From positions 1-64,000 of the forward strand of contig DGIS01000023.1 of the NCBI GenBank assembly GCA_002386525.1: DNA of 64,000 nucleotides, read 5' to 3'. Under the pieces are notes generated by a model that was given only the letters and a program-made list of their open reading frames with translations, did no database searches and was not told the DNA's origin. How positions within the stretch are numbered: the first letter of the stretch is position 1; each line of letters begins with the position of its first letter. This document shows, one piece after another, positions 45,297 to 52,666 of this stretch. The DNA comes from Sphingobacterium sp. UBA4616 (GTDB lineage: Bacteria; Bacteroidota; Bacteroidia; Sphingobacteriales; Sphingobacteriaceae). Both the position numbers and the translations under genes were made by a program.

Positions 45297-45640
45297 GTCA
45301 TGTTGTACTTATAACCATTAAAATAGGGCAACAGTTTTAAAAATTAATATCTATTTCTGTAAATAAAATGTACAAATTAATGTACTGCGTATAAATACGT
45401 ATAAGCGATAGATAAAAAGGGGAAATTACACAGGAAAACACTCATTGTTTAAGCAAAATTGAGCAACTAAAAAACTTTGGCAATACAAAAAAAAATTTAA
45501 AAATCTGATTTACAACTATTTAAAAATAAACCATACCATACCCATGACTTAAAAATCAGTACAGCTGCTATTTTCATTACTGTTTTCTAGCATCCTAATT
45601 GCAGTAAATGCACCAAGATAGACACTTAAAATTTGATAAA
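45297..45640. other. Intergenic region between divergent regulator and sigma genes
   Basis: About 340 bases, very AT-rich (long A/T runs near 45470-45540), between the kinase-like gene and sigma copy 2. No open frame of note. It should contain both promoters, but no clear TAnnTTTG box was found. Confidence 0.4.
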
Positions 45641-46147
45641 ATGGAAAATACAACAATCGATCAACTGTTTAAGGAAAAAAGACCTACATTAAAATATTTG
45701 GCAGCGCAATTTACAAATGATCCGGATGAGCGGGAGGACTTGGTGCAGGAAACCATGGTTAGGTCACTAGCATCTATCGAAAAGTTCGTGAAACATCCTA
45801 AGTTGATGTCATGGCTCTATATCATTATGAAAAATACGTATATCAATCAATATACGCGTAATAAACGACTGGAGAATTATAGAAGTGAATATATCAGCAC
45901 TGGCTATCGAAACGACATGACAACAAATCGTGGAGAGAGTAATTTTGTGGCATCGGATATCCAACATGCCTTAAATAGTCTCTCAAAAGACTATTACAAT
46001 GCTTTTGTAATGTTCTTAGAGGGATTTAAATATTATGAGATCGCTGAGCATCTGCAAATTCCTGAGGGTACCGTCAAAACACGGATACATATGGCTAGAA
46101 AGTCATTGCAAAAGCAGCTTAAGATATATTCAAAGAGCGTTGATTAG
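45641..46147 (+). CDS. ECF-type sigma factor (copy 2 of a paralogous pair)
   Basis: From ATG 45641 the protein has 168 residues; an upstream in-frame ATG at 45608 adds a non-conserved 11 residues. Region 2: LKYLAAQFTNDPDEREDLVQETMVRSLASIEKF and HPKLMSWLYIIMKNTYINQYTR. Region 4: NAFVMFLEGFKYYEIAEHLQIPEGTVKTRIHMARKSLQKQLK. No anti-sigma gene is next to it. Paralogous to the factor at 37279-37782, suggesting a duplication with regulatory partition. Confidence 0.92.
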   Translation: MENTTIDQLFKEKRPTLKYLAAQFTNDPDEREDLVQETMVRSLASIEKFVKHPKLMSWLYIIMKNTYINQYTRNKRLENYRSEYISTGYRNDMTTNRGESNFVASDIQHALNSLSKDYYNAFVMFLEGFKYYEIAEHLQIPEGTVKTRIHMARKSLQKQLKIYSKSVD

Positions 46148-46187
46148 TATATTCGATACCCTAAAAAAGAAAGTTTACAAAGCAGTC

Positions 46188-46216
46188 ATGGCCAGAAGAA
46201 ATTCTGGCCATTTTTA
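46188..46216 (+). terminator. Terminator after sigma copy 2
   Basis: ATGGCCAGAA-gaaa-TTCTGGCCAT followed by TTTTA, about 40 bases after the stop. Confidence 0.88.
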
Positions 46217-46356
46217 TTCAAACTATTCAAATAGCCTATTAAGTTTATTCTTGCAACCAATTCCTCCAAGTGATGTTTGCTAATAGGTATCTCCTATATA
46301 TTTATTATATTTAAGAGATTACTTAACTATCAATATCATATTGAACATCATAATAT

Positions 46357-47079
46357 ATGAAAAAGCAATTCATTTATATTTTTCTAATCGGCTTAAGCGG
46401 AACCATATTTTTATCTTCCTGCGGTAAGATATCCAATGACAATCAGAATAGAATTCGTGTCAGTGGTGAGGGAAAGATCAGAATCATGCCAGATCAAGTA
46501 ACCTTAACAATCAATACGGCTTTTACAAAACCAAGGATGGTAGTTGCTGTACGAGAGACACAGGCCACTGTCGACACTGTAATAGCTTTGCTACAAAAAT
46601 ATGGGAATGAGAAAGAAGATATTAAAACAAGTAGTGTTTCGGCCAACAAAGACTATCAATATGTTGCTAATACCAATAAATTTGTAGGTTACCAGGCGCA
46701 GCAAACAATCGATTTCGTTTTACATGATTTATCTAAATTCACAGAATTGACAGGAAAACTGTTAGAAACTAAAATAAGTGGAATTGGATCTATTTCTTTT
46801 GGTCACTCTAAAGCAGACAGTATTTTGAGAGAAGCCGACCTCATTGCGTATGATGACGCTTTAAAATCTGCAAAAAAACTTGCTTCTCGGGCTGATATTA
46901 AAATCGGGAAACTGTTGTATTTGTCCAATGATGGAAGCGCGTCAAACGAATCAAACCAATATCGAACAGGAATGGCTTTAGAGACATTCAATAAGGGATA
47001 TGGTGGTGATGGCTTCAAAATTACACCAGAAGTTTTAGAATTCAAGAGAACGATATTTACGGAATTTGAAATCAAATAG
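46357..47079 (+). CDS. SIMPL-domain (DUF541) lipoprotein
   Basis: The 240-residue protein has a lipoprotein signal with lipobox LSSC (Cys22) and a SIMPL domain: RIRVSGEGKIRIMPDQVTLTINT at the start, the central KYGNEKEDIKTSSVSANKDY, YQAQQTIDFVLHDLSKFTEL, and DDALKSAKKLASRADIKIGKLLYLSNDG. The family has OMP28-like members in Bacteroidota and periplasmic or envelope-anchored members elsewhere. Its function is not established; some are stress-related. Monocistronic. Confidence 0.9.
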   Translation: MKKQFIYIFLIGLSGTIFLSSCGKISNDNQNRIRVSGEGKIRIMPDQVTLTINTAFTKPRMVVAVRETQATVDTVIALLQKYGNEKEDIKTSSVSANKDYQYVANTNKFVGYQAQQTIDFVLHDLSKFTELTGKLLETKISGIGSISFGHSKADSILREADLIAYDDALKSAKKLASRADIKIGKLLYLSNDGSASNESNQYRTGMALETFNKGYGGDGFKITPEVLEFKRTIFTEFEIK

Positions 47080-47210
47080 TTCTTTTCTGCCAGCTGATCG
47101 AATCACTTATTGTCTTGATATTTAATCTTTCGTTCACATCGCATTCATATAAGTTTTGTTATTTTATAGTACGATAGTTACTGAAGTTAAAAGAGATTAA
47201 CCTATGTATT

Positions 47211-47309
47211 ATGAAAACAATAAGCTATTTTGTCGGGCGGATTTTATTTAGAATCTTTTTGGGTCAATTCAGTTCATTTTATTCACCGTTAAGATTTTAT
47301 AAAACTTAA
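47211..47309 (+). CDS. Possible 32-residue small protein
   Basis: ATG 47211 opens a 32-codon frame (MKTISYFVGRILFRIFLG...) with an amphipathic basic/aromatic composition reminiscent of small membrane-active peptides. It lies in the 276-base gap before the beta-glucosidase gene. No homology or ribosome-binding site supports it. Confidence 0.2.
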   Translation: MKTISYFVGRILFRIFLGQFSSFYSPLRFYKT

Positions 47310-47355
47310 TGGTTTAAAAGAATTGACATTAAGGTCCAATAATATATTATCATAC

Positions 47356-48708
47356 ATGCTTTTAACCAAAGACGCCTTTGGCGAAGATTTTATATGGGGA
47401 GTTTCCACAGCTGCCTACCAGATTGAAGGGGCTCACGACTTGCACGGGAAAGGGCCGTCAATATGGGATGTGTTCGTACAAAAAAAGAATCGCGTATTCC
47501 AAAATCAACATGGTAATGAAGCCTGTGATTTTTACAATCGGTATGTCCATGATTTATATCTGATGAAGGGAATGCATATTCCTAATTACAGATTTTCTTT
47601 ATCATGGAGCCGTATATTTCCAAACGGAATAGGCGAAGTAAATCAAAGAGGACTGGATTTTTATGACCGCCTAATTGATCTATCTCTTGAACTTGGAATT
47701 ACTCCATGGATTACATTGTATCATTGGGATCTACCGCATGCATTAGAGAAAAAAGGTGGGTGGGTAAACCGTGAGGTGAAAGATTGGTTTGGAGAATTCG
47801 TTTCCAAATGTGTGCAAACCTATGGCGATCGTGTCAAGAACTGGATGGTGCTCAATGAGCCTACTGTCTTCACTGCCGCGGGCTATTTCTTTGGTGTACA
47901 TGCGCCGGAAAGAAGAGGCTTGGGCAATTTTTTGGCTGCAGTCCATCATGCTGCTTTAGCACAGGCACAGGGAGGGCGAATCATTAAATCAATACAAGCT
48001 GATAGTTATGTTGGCACCACATTCTCCTGTTCTCATGTAGAACCTTTTTCTTCAAGAGATAAGGATATCGTAGCGGCAAAAAAAGCAGATGTATTGCTGA
48101 ATCGTCTCTTTATAGAGCCGCTTTTAGGTATGGGCTATCCGACAGAAGAGATTAAAATCCTGAATAGAATTGAAAAGTACATTCAAGTGAATGATGAAAA
48201 AGATTTGAAATTTAACATGGACTTCATAGGGGTACAAAATTATACACGGGAAGTTATACGATACGCAATGTTTGTTCCTTATCTTCGAGCGAAAATAGTA
48301 TCCGCGAAAGAGCGTAAAGTTGAAATGACCGAAATGAATTGGGAGGTTTACCCAGCTTCCATCTACTATATGCTTAAAAAATTTAGTACATATCCTAATA
48401 TGCCCCCTTTAATAGTCACGGAGAATGGAGCTGCGTTTGCCGATCAAGTAGAAAATGGTATCGTTCATGATCCAAAAAGAGTTACCTATTTACAGGACGC
48501 TTTACAACAAATTTATCTTGCAAAACAGGAAAATGTAAATATCAAAGGATATTTTGTATGGACTTTTCTTGACAATTTTGAGTGGGCAGAGGGCTATCGT
48601 CCAAGATTTGGACTTGTATATGTTGATTTCAAAAATCAACAGCGTATTATAAAATCTTCTGGGCAATGGTACGCAAATTTCTTAAATAACAACTCTAGTC
48701 ATTCTTAG
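47356..48708 (+). CDS. Beta-glucosidase, glycoside hydrolase family 1
   Basis: From ATG 47356 the protein has 450 residues, the standard GH1 length; the upstream in-frame ATG at 47323 adds non-conserved residues. GH1 motifs are FIWGVSTAAYQIEGAHD (residues 12-28), YRFSLSWSRIFP, TLYHWDLPHAL, WMVLNEPTVFT with the acid/base Glu168, and PLIVTENGAAF with the nucleophile Glu356, followed by GYFVWTFLDNFEWAEGY. No signal peptide, so it acts in the cytoplasm on imported beta-linked disaccharides or aryl glucosides. No transporter is adjacent. Confidence 0.95.
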   Translation: MLLTKDAFGEDFIWGVSTAAYQIEGAHDLHGKGPSIWDVFVQKKNRVFQNQHGNEACDFYNRYVHDLYLMKGMHIPNYRFSLSWSRIFPNGIGEVNQRGLDFYDRLIDLSLELGITPWITLYHWDLPHALEKKGGWVNREVKDWFGEFVSKCVQTYGDRVKNWMVLNEPTVFTAAGYFFGVHAPERRGLGNFLAAVHHAALAQAQGGRIIKSIQADSYVGTTFSCSHVEPFSSRDKDIVAAKKADVLLNRLFIEPLLGMGYPTEEIKILNRIEKYIQVNDEKDLKFNMDFIGVQNYTREVIRYAMFVPYLRAKIVSAKERKVEMTEMNWEVYPASIYYMLKKFSTYPNMPPLIVTENGAAFADQVENGIVHDPKRVTYLQDALQQIYLAKQENVNIKGYFVWTFLDNFEWAEGYRPRFGLVYVDFKNQQRIIKSSGQWYANFLNNNSSHS

Positions 48709-48928
48709 TATGGTGATAAGACCGATTAGTAACTTTTAATAAAATTACTGAAAAAAGTATTGCTAAAACAACGACCAAAATCGTACCTATCAAAGGACCA
48801 ATGCTCGCTTGCCAATCCCAAAATATACTGACAATCCCGAGCGTTGAGCATACTGTATAATTCAATAATAGAAAATAATCCGACTTCTTTAACACGTTAG
48901 TTCGCTTAATCTCAATGATACTCTCCAA
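48695..48928 (-). CDS. Small membrane protein, hypothetical
   Basis: A 77-residue protein with two hydrophobic helices (about residues 19-38 and 42-66; IGPLIGTILVVVLAILFSVILL) and a basic C-terminus. Its end overlaps the convergent beta-glucosidase gene by 14 bases. No family recognised. Topology suggests a two-pass inner membrane protein. Confidence 0.6.
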   Translation of the reverse strand: MESIIEIKRTNVLKKSDYFLLLNYTVCSTLGIVSIFWDWQASIGPLIGTILVVVLAILFSVILLKVTNRSYHHTKND

Positions 48929-49031
48929 TGTTGCCTATAATAAAATTAAAAAATATGTATAACTAATCTGTCTGATTACATAAATATAAATATCTTTAAT
49001 AAAAAACATCGAAAAATTAAAGGCGCATTTT

Positions 49032-49547
49032 ATGAAGACTTTTCAATTTAAATCACATAATGTAAAAAAGGGCTTAATGTTCGGATTAGGTTATTTAGCA
49101 GTAGTATTTGTGGTCCTTTATGTCTTTTTTGGTGGTATAAATGGGCTTGCCGATGCGGCAAATAATTTCGGTTCCGCGAAAGGTTTAGGCATATTGGTCG
49201 CAGTAGTTGTAATTGGACCACTGATTATCCTCTTGCAATTCATTAATCCTAAAATCGATATACAGGTCGACAGTAAGAATTTATCCATTCAGAGCTCGAA
49301 AAAAAGTCCCAAAACTATTCCACTAGCGACAATACATTCCCTGGAAATCAACCAGAAGCTGGTCAACCAGCTTCAGATATTTGATCAAAACAAACAACTA
49401 CTCGCTACAATACATCCTCAAACCGACACCAATGTGATTTTTTCAATTGCCAGTACGATAGCACAACACGGTGAATTTGTAGCGACAAAAGGAGACAAGA
49501 AGATTTTCGGGAATGCTGTTCCAACGGTCTCCTATTTAAGGCAATAA
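49032..49547 (+). CDS. Two-pass membrane protein with a PH-like C-terminal part
   Basis: The 171-residue protein has hydrophobic helices at about residues 14-35 and 51-73 and a cytoplasmic C-terminal part that looks like a bacterial PH-type module: KIDIQVDSKNLSIQSSKKSPKTIPLATIHSLEINQKLVNQLQIF, a pattern of beta strands with an I-x-L-x-x-I centre. Function unknown. It lies 17 bases upstream of the DUF2809 gene on the same strand, so the two could be co-transcribed. Confidence 0.65.
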   Translation: MKTFQFKSHNVKKGLMFGLGYLAVVFVVLYVFFGGINGLADAANNFGSAKGLGILVAVVVIGPLIILLQFINPKIDIQVDSKNLSIQSSKKSPKTIPLATIHSLEINQKLVNQLQIFDQNKQLLATIHPQTDTNVIFSIASTIAQHGEFVATKGDKKIFGNAVPTVSYLRQ

Positions 49548-49564
49548 ACTAGGCCCCTATTATC

Positions 49565-49966
49565 GTGATGAAAAAAATTACAAATATTCAGTACCTTGTT
49601 CTAGCCATAGCAACTGTCATTCTCGGTCTGTTGTCCCGAAAAATAGTGGCAATACCACCGATATGCGGTGATGTCCTCTATGCTGTGATGGTGTACTGGC
49701 TATCACGCTTTATATTTATTAAAAAATCAGTACTCTTTTCCAGCATCATCACTGTCTTATTCTGTTTTACGATCGAATTTTTACAACTCATACAATCTCC
49801 GTTCTTTTTATGGATAAGAACCAATGTGCTGTTACGTCTTGTATTTGGCCAGGGATTCGTATGGTCAGATCTAGTCGCTTATTGTTTGGGGGCTATCGCA
49901 GCTACCTCTCTCGATTGCGTTAAGCATCTCATGTTAAAATCCGTTCTTACTGTACGTGAAAAATAA
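49565..49966 (+). CDS. DUF2809 family membrane protein
   Basis: A 133-residue protein of four hydrophobic segments with the DUF2809 signature GDVLYAVMVYWLSRFIF, TIEFLQLIQSPFFLWIR and VFGQGFVWSDLVAYCLGAIAA. The order of these blocks is that of the family. The family is of unknown function. It lies 17 bases after the PH-like protein gene. Confidence 0.85.
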   Translation: MMKKITNIQYLVLAIATVILGLLSRKIVAIPPICGDVLYAVMVYWLSRFIFIKKSVLFSSIITVLFCFTIEFLQLIQSPFFLWIRTNVLLRLVFGQGFVWSDLVAYCLGAIAATSLDCVKHLMLKSVLTVREK

Positions 49967-49967
49967 C

Positions 49968-50486
49968 TTATTTTATAGTTGTGACTCCCATATCAATTCC
50001 CATCTTTTCGTAAACCATATCATTCGGTTGCCAAAGCTCTATTTTGTTTCCTTCAATGTCCATGATATGAACAAATTTGCCATAGTCAAATGCTTCGATA
50101 TTATCAAGAACGGTAACCCCCTCCTTCTTCAATTCTTCGACTAAAAGTTCAATATCTTCCACGCGGTAATTAATCATAAAATCCTTTTCCGAAGGGTCAA
50201 AATAGGCTGTGCTTTCCTTAAAAGGGCTCCATTGAGTAAATACTTTTTTTGTACTATCTGCTCCTTGATACCATTCAAATACACCGCCATAGGAATTGGT
50301 AGTTATACCTAAATGTTGCGCGTACCATGCTCTCAGTTTTTTTGGATCTTTACTCTTAAAGAAAAATCCACCTATACCAGTTACTCTTTTAAGTTCGGCA
50401 GACTGGCTTAAATGCTTAACGGTATTGAAAGCATAGCCCATTCCAAATGCCAGCAGGATACTTCCAACAAATACAACTCTTTTCAT
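49968..50486 (-). CDS. VOC-family (glyoxalase-like) protein with N-terminal anchor
   Basis: The 172-residue protein has an N-terminal hydrophobic stretch (MKRVVFVGSILLAFGMGYAF) with no cleavage motif, then a VOC domain from about residue 36: GIGGFFFKSKDPKKLRAWYAQHLGI, YFDPSEKDFMINYRVEDIELLVEELKKEGV, and FVHIMDIEGNKIELWQP with the usual C-terminal metal Glu. The VOC family covers glyoxalase I, dioxygenases and resistance proteins. A membrane anchor is unusual for it, suggesting envelope or periplasmic location. No linked genes give the substrate. Confidence 0.8.
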   Translation of the reverse strand: MKRVVFVGSILLAFGMGYAFNTVKHLSQSAELKRVTGIGGFFFKSKDPKKLRAWYAQHLGITTNSYGGVFEWYQGADSTKKVFTQWSPFKESTAYFDPSEKDFMINYRVEDIELLVEELKKEGVTVLDNIEAFDYGKFVHIMDIEGNKIELWQPNDMVYEKMGIDMGVTTIK

Positions 50487-50706
50487 AATTTAATATAGAT
50501 AAACAATTGATTTACAATCACTAGCCAATTTAGTCATTCGTTTTCAAAAATGCAGCTATAGTGGTTCAAAAAGAAATCTTTTTCAAGGTTAAGATTATAA
50601 AAAAACGGTATTGTATTTATACATTTGATTCGGTCAAGATTCATTGCTAATACTAGTAACAATTAGAACAAAATAGTTAAGAGCAGGTCAACTAAAAAAT
50701 AAATTT

Positions 50707-51735
50707 ATGTATAGTTTTAAAAACGATTATTCAGAAGGGGCGCATCCCCGCATCTTAGATAAACTTATTGAAACGAATCTCATACAGCAACCTGGGTATG
50801 GAGAGGATGAATATGCTAAAGAAGCAAAAGCCATTTTAAAGAGAAAGATAGCTAATGAACTAGCCTCCGTTTATTTTTTATCTGGGGGCACACAGACCAA
50901 TCTATTGGTACTATCGTTTCTCTTACGCGTTCATGAAGCCGTCATTAGTGCAAAGACTGGACATATATCTGCCAATGAAACTGGTGCTATTGAAGCAACT
51001 GGGCATAAAGTTATTGCCATAGAAACTATAAATGGAAAATTAACTCCTGACGATATCATAAGAACATTGAAAGAGCATGCTTTGGCGCCACACGTGGTAA
51101 AACCACGAATAGTTTATATTTCAAATTCTACCGAAATTGGAACAATTTATACCTTGGTAGAACTACAGGCGTTATTCGGATGTTGTCAGCAACATCACTT
51201 GCTACTCTATCTGGATGGTGCCCGTTTAGGACATGCATTGACAGCGGAAAACAATGATTTAGCGTTATCAGATCTTGGAAAATATTGTGATGTATTCTAT
51301 ATTGGAGGTACAAAAAACGGTGCGCTTTTAGGAGAGGCTGTCATTTTCAATAAGTCCGAATTGGCGATGGATTTCGATTATGCGATCAAACAAAAAGGTG
51401 CTTTACTAGCCAAAGGTCGTGTGTTATCCGTTCAGTTTCTCGAATTGTTTAAAGATAATTTGTATTTTCAACTAGCGCAAAAAGCAAATTCATATGCAAT
51501 GCAAATCACCAAAGCAATTAAAGAAAAGGGCTACTCGTTTTTAACTGATTCCACTACAAACCAGCTATTCCCTATTTTACCAATGTCTCTCATTCAGGTA
51601 TTGAGTCAAAAATATCAGTTTTACATTTGGAAAGAAATAGATCATGATAATGCTGCTATTCGCCTAATTACGTCTTGGGCTACCGAAGAGGAACAGGTGG
51701 TGAACTTTATTACTGACCTATCGAATTTCAGATAG
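50707..51735 (+). CDS. Threonine aldolase family PLP enzyme
   Basis: The 342-residue fold-type I PLP enzyme has the low-specificity L-threonine aldolase layout: FKNDYSEGAHPRILDKL (N-terminal block), FLSGGTQTNLLVLSFLLR, SAKTGHISANETGAIEATGHK, YLDGARLGHAL, and YIGGTKNGALLGEAVIF with the Schiff-base Lys. It cleaves threonine or allo-threonine to glycine and acetaldehyde. A variant substrate such as beta-hydroxy amino acids or phenylserine is possible. No operon partners. Confidence 0.88.
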   Translation: MYSFKNDYSEGAHPRILDKLIETNLIQQPGYGEDEYAKEAKAILKRKIANELASVYFLSGGTQTNLLVLSFLLRVHEAVISAKTGHISANETGAIEATGHKVIAIETINGKLTPDDIIRTLKEHALAPHVVKPRIVYISNSTEIGTIYTLVELQALFGCCQQHHLLLYLDGARLGHALTAENNDLALSDLGKYCDVFYIGGTKNGALLGEAVIFNKSELAMDFDYAIKQKGALLAKGRVLSVQFLELFKDNLYFQLAQKANSYAMQITKAIKEKGYSFLTDSTTNQLFPILPMSLIQVLSQKYQFYIWKEIDHDNAAIRLITSWATEEEQVVNFITDLSNFR

Positions 51736-51756
51736 GTTTGTTGGCAGCAACGTTCT

Positions 51757-51816
51757 ACTTTCATTTAACGAGTTTAATACGTAGATGCCTGCCTATAAAA
51801 CTCGTTAAATGAAAGT
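51757..51816. terminator. 19-bp perfect inverted repeat between convergent genes
   Basis: ACTTTCATTTAACGAGTTT at 51757-51775 and its exact complement at 51798-51816, with a 22-base loop. It lies between the convergent aldolase and aquaporin genes. No T tract follows on either side, so it may be a bidirectional terminator or a remnant of a mobile repeat. Confidence 0.5.
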
Positions 51817-51824
51817 GGAATAAA

Positions 51825-52541
51825 CTAATCTTTGGGCTCCAAAACTCGCCATACTGCAGCTGCAGCGATGGCCCCTACGAGTGGTGCAACAATAAACAGC
51901 CATAGTTGAGACAATGCTTGCCCTCCAGCTAAAACAGCTGGACCAAACGAACGGGCTGGGTTAACGGATGTTCCCGTCACTGGAATAGCAACTAAGTGAA
52001 TTAATAAAAGTGTAAAACCGATGGCAAGTCCAGCCATGGTGCTGTTGCCAAGTTTCGATGTCGTTACCAATATAATAAATACAAAGAGAAAGGTTAACAC
52101 GGATTCAATTAGAAAGGCTGAAGGTGTACCATATTCATTTTGATATCCCTTCCCCCAACCATTAGCGCCAAAGGCCCATTCACCTGCTGTAAATCCAGCC
52201 AACTGCCCCAATAAAATCTGTTGCAAAACCAAAGCGGCCAAAAGCGCACCACTAAATTGAGCAACAATATACACAACCGCATGTTTGGCAGACAGACGTC
52301 CTGCCAATAACACACCAACAGTCACGGCTGGATTGATGTGGCATCCCGATAGCCCTCCAATCGCATAAGCAAAAACGACTACAGAAAGACCGAAAGCCAC
52401 GGAGATGCCCAACAGACCAAGACCAGAGAGCCCCCCCGTGGTATTGGCTCCTGCAATCGCTGCGGCACCGCAACCAAAAAGCACTAAACCAAATGTCCCA
52501 ATTAGTTCAGCGAAAAATTTTAAAGATGTCTTAATTTCCAT
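51825..52541 (-). CDS. aqpZ: Aquaporin Z
   Basis: The 238-residue MIP-family protein has two NPA motifs (GCHINPAVTVG near residue 69 and GTSVNPARSFGPA near residue 187) and six hydrophobic helices. The Arg after the second NPA (NPAR) is present and the filter residues fit a water channel (AqpZ) rather than GlpF, since Arg is followed by S-F-GPA and the helices lack the extra GlpF loop insertions. It lets water pass the inner membrane in osmotic shifts. Monocistronic. Confidence 0.93.
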   Translation of the reverse strand: MEIKTSLKFFAELIGTFGLVLFGCGAAAIAGANTTGGLSGLGLLGISVAFGLSVVVFAYAIGGLSGCHINPAVTVGVLLAGRLSAKHAVVYIVAQFSGALLAALVLQQILLGQLAGFTAGEWAFGANGWGKGYQNEYGTPSAFLIESVLTFLFVFIILVTTSKLGNSTMAGLAIGFTLLLIHLVAIPVTGTSVNPARSFGPAVLAGGQALSQLWLFIVAPLVGAIAAAAVWRVLEPKD

Positions 52542-52614
52542 AGCATTCTATTTATAACTTAGTTAACTCTAATTTAACCACTATCCATATAAAGTTAAAG
52601 TCGCAAAATATTTA

Positions 52615-52634
52615 TTGTAGAACAATATCTACAA
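52615..52634. promoter_or_regulatory. Palindrome between DUF4838 gene end and aqpZ start
   Basis: TTGTAGA-acaata-TCTACAA, 74 bases upstream of the aqpZ ATG and 33 bases downstream of the DUF4838 gene stop. It could be an operator for aqpZ or a terminator for the upstream gene; the evidence does not separate these. Confidence 0.35.
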
Positions 52635-52666
52635 CAATTGGAAATTAAATAAAGTATTTCATCCGA

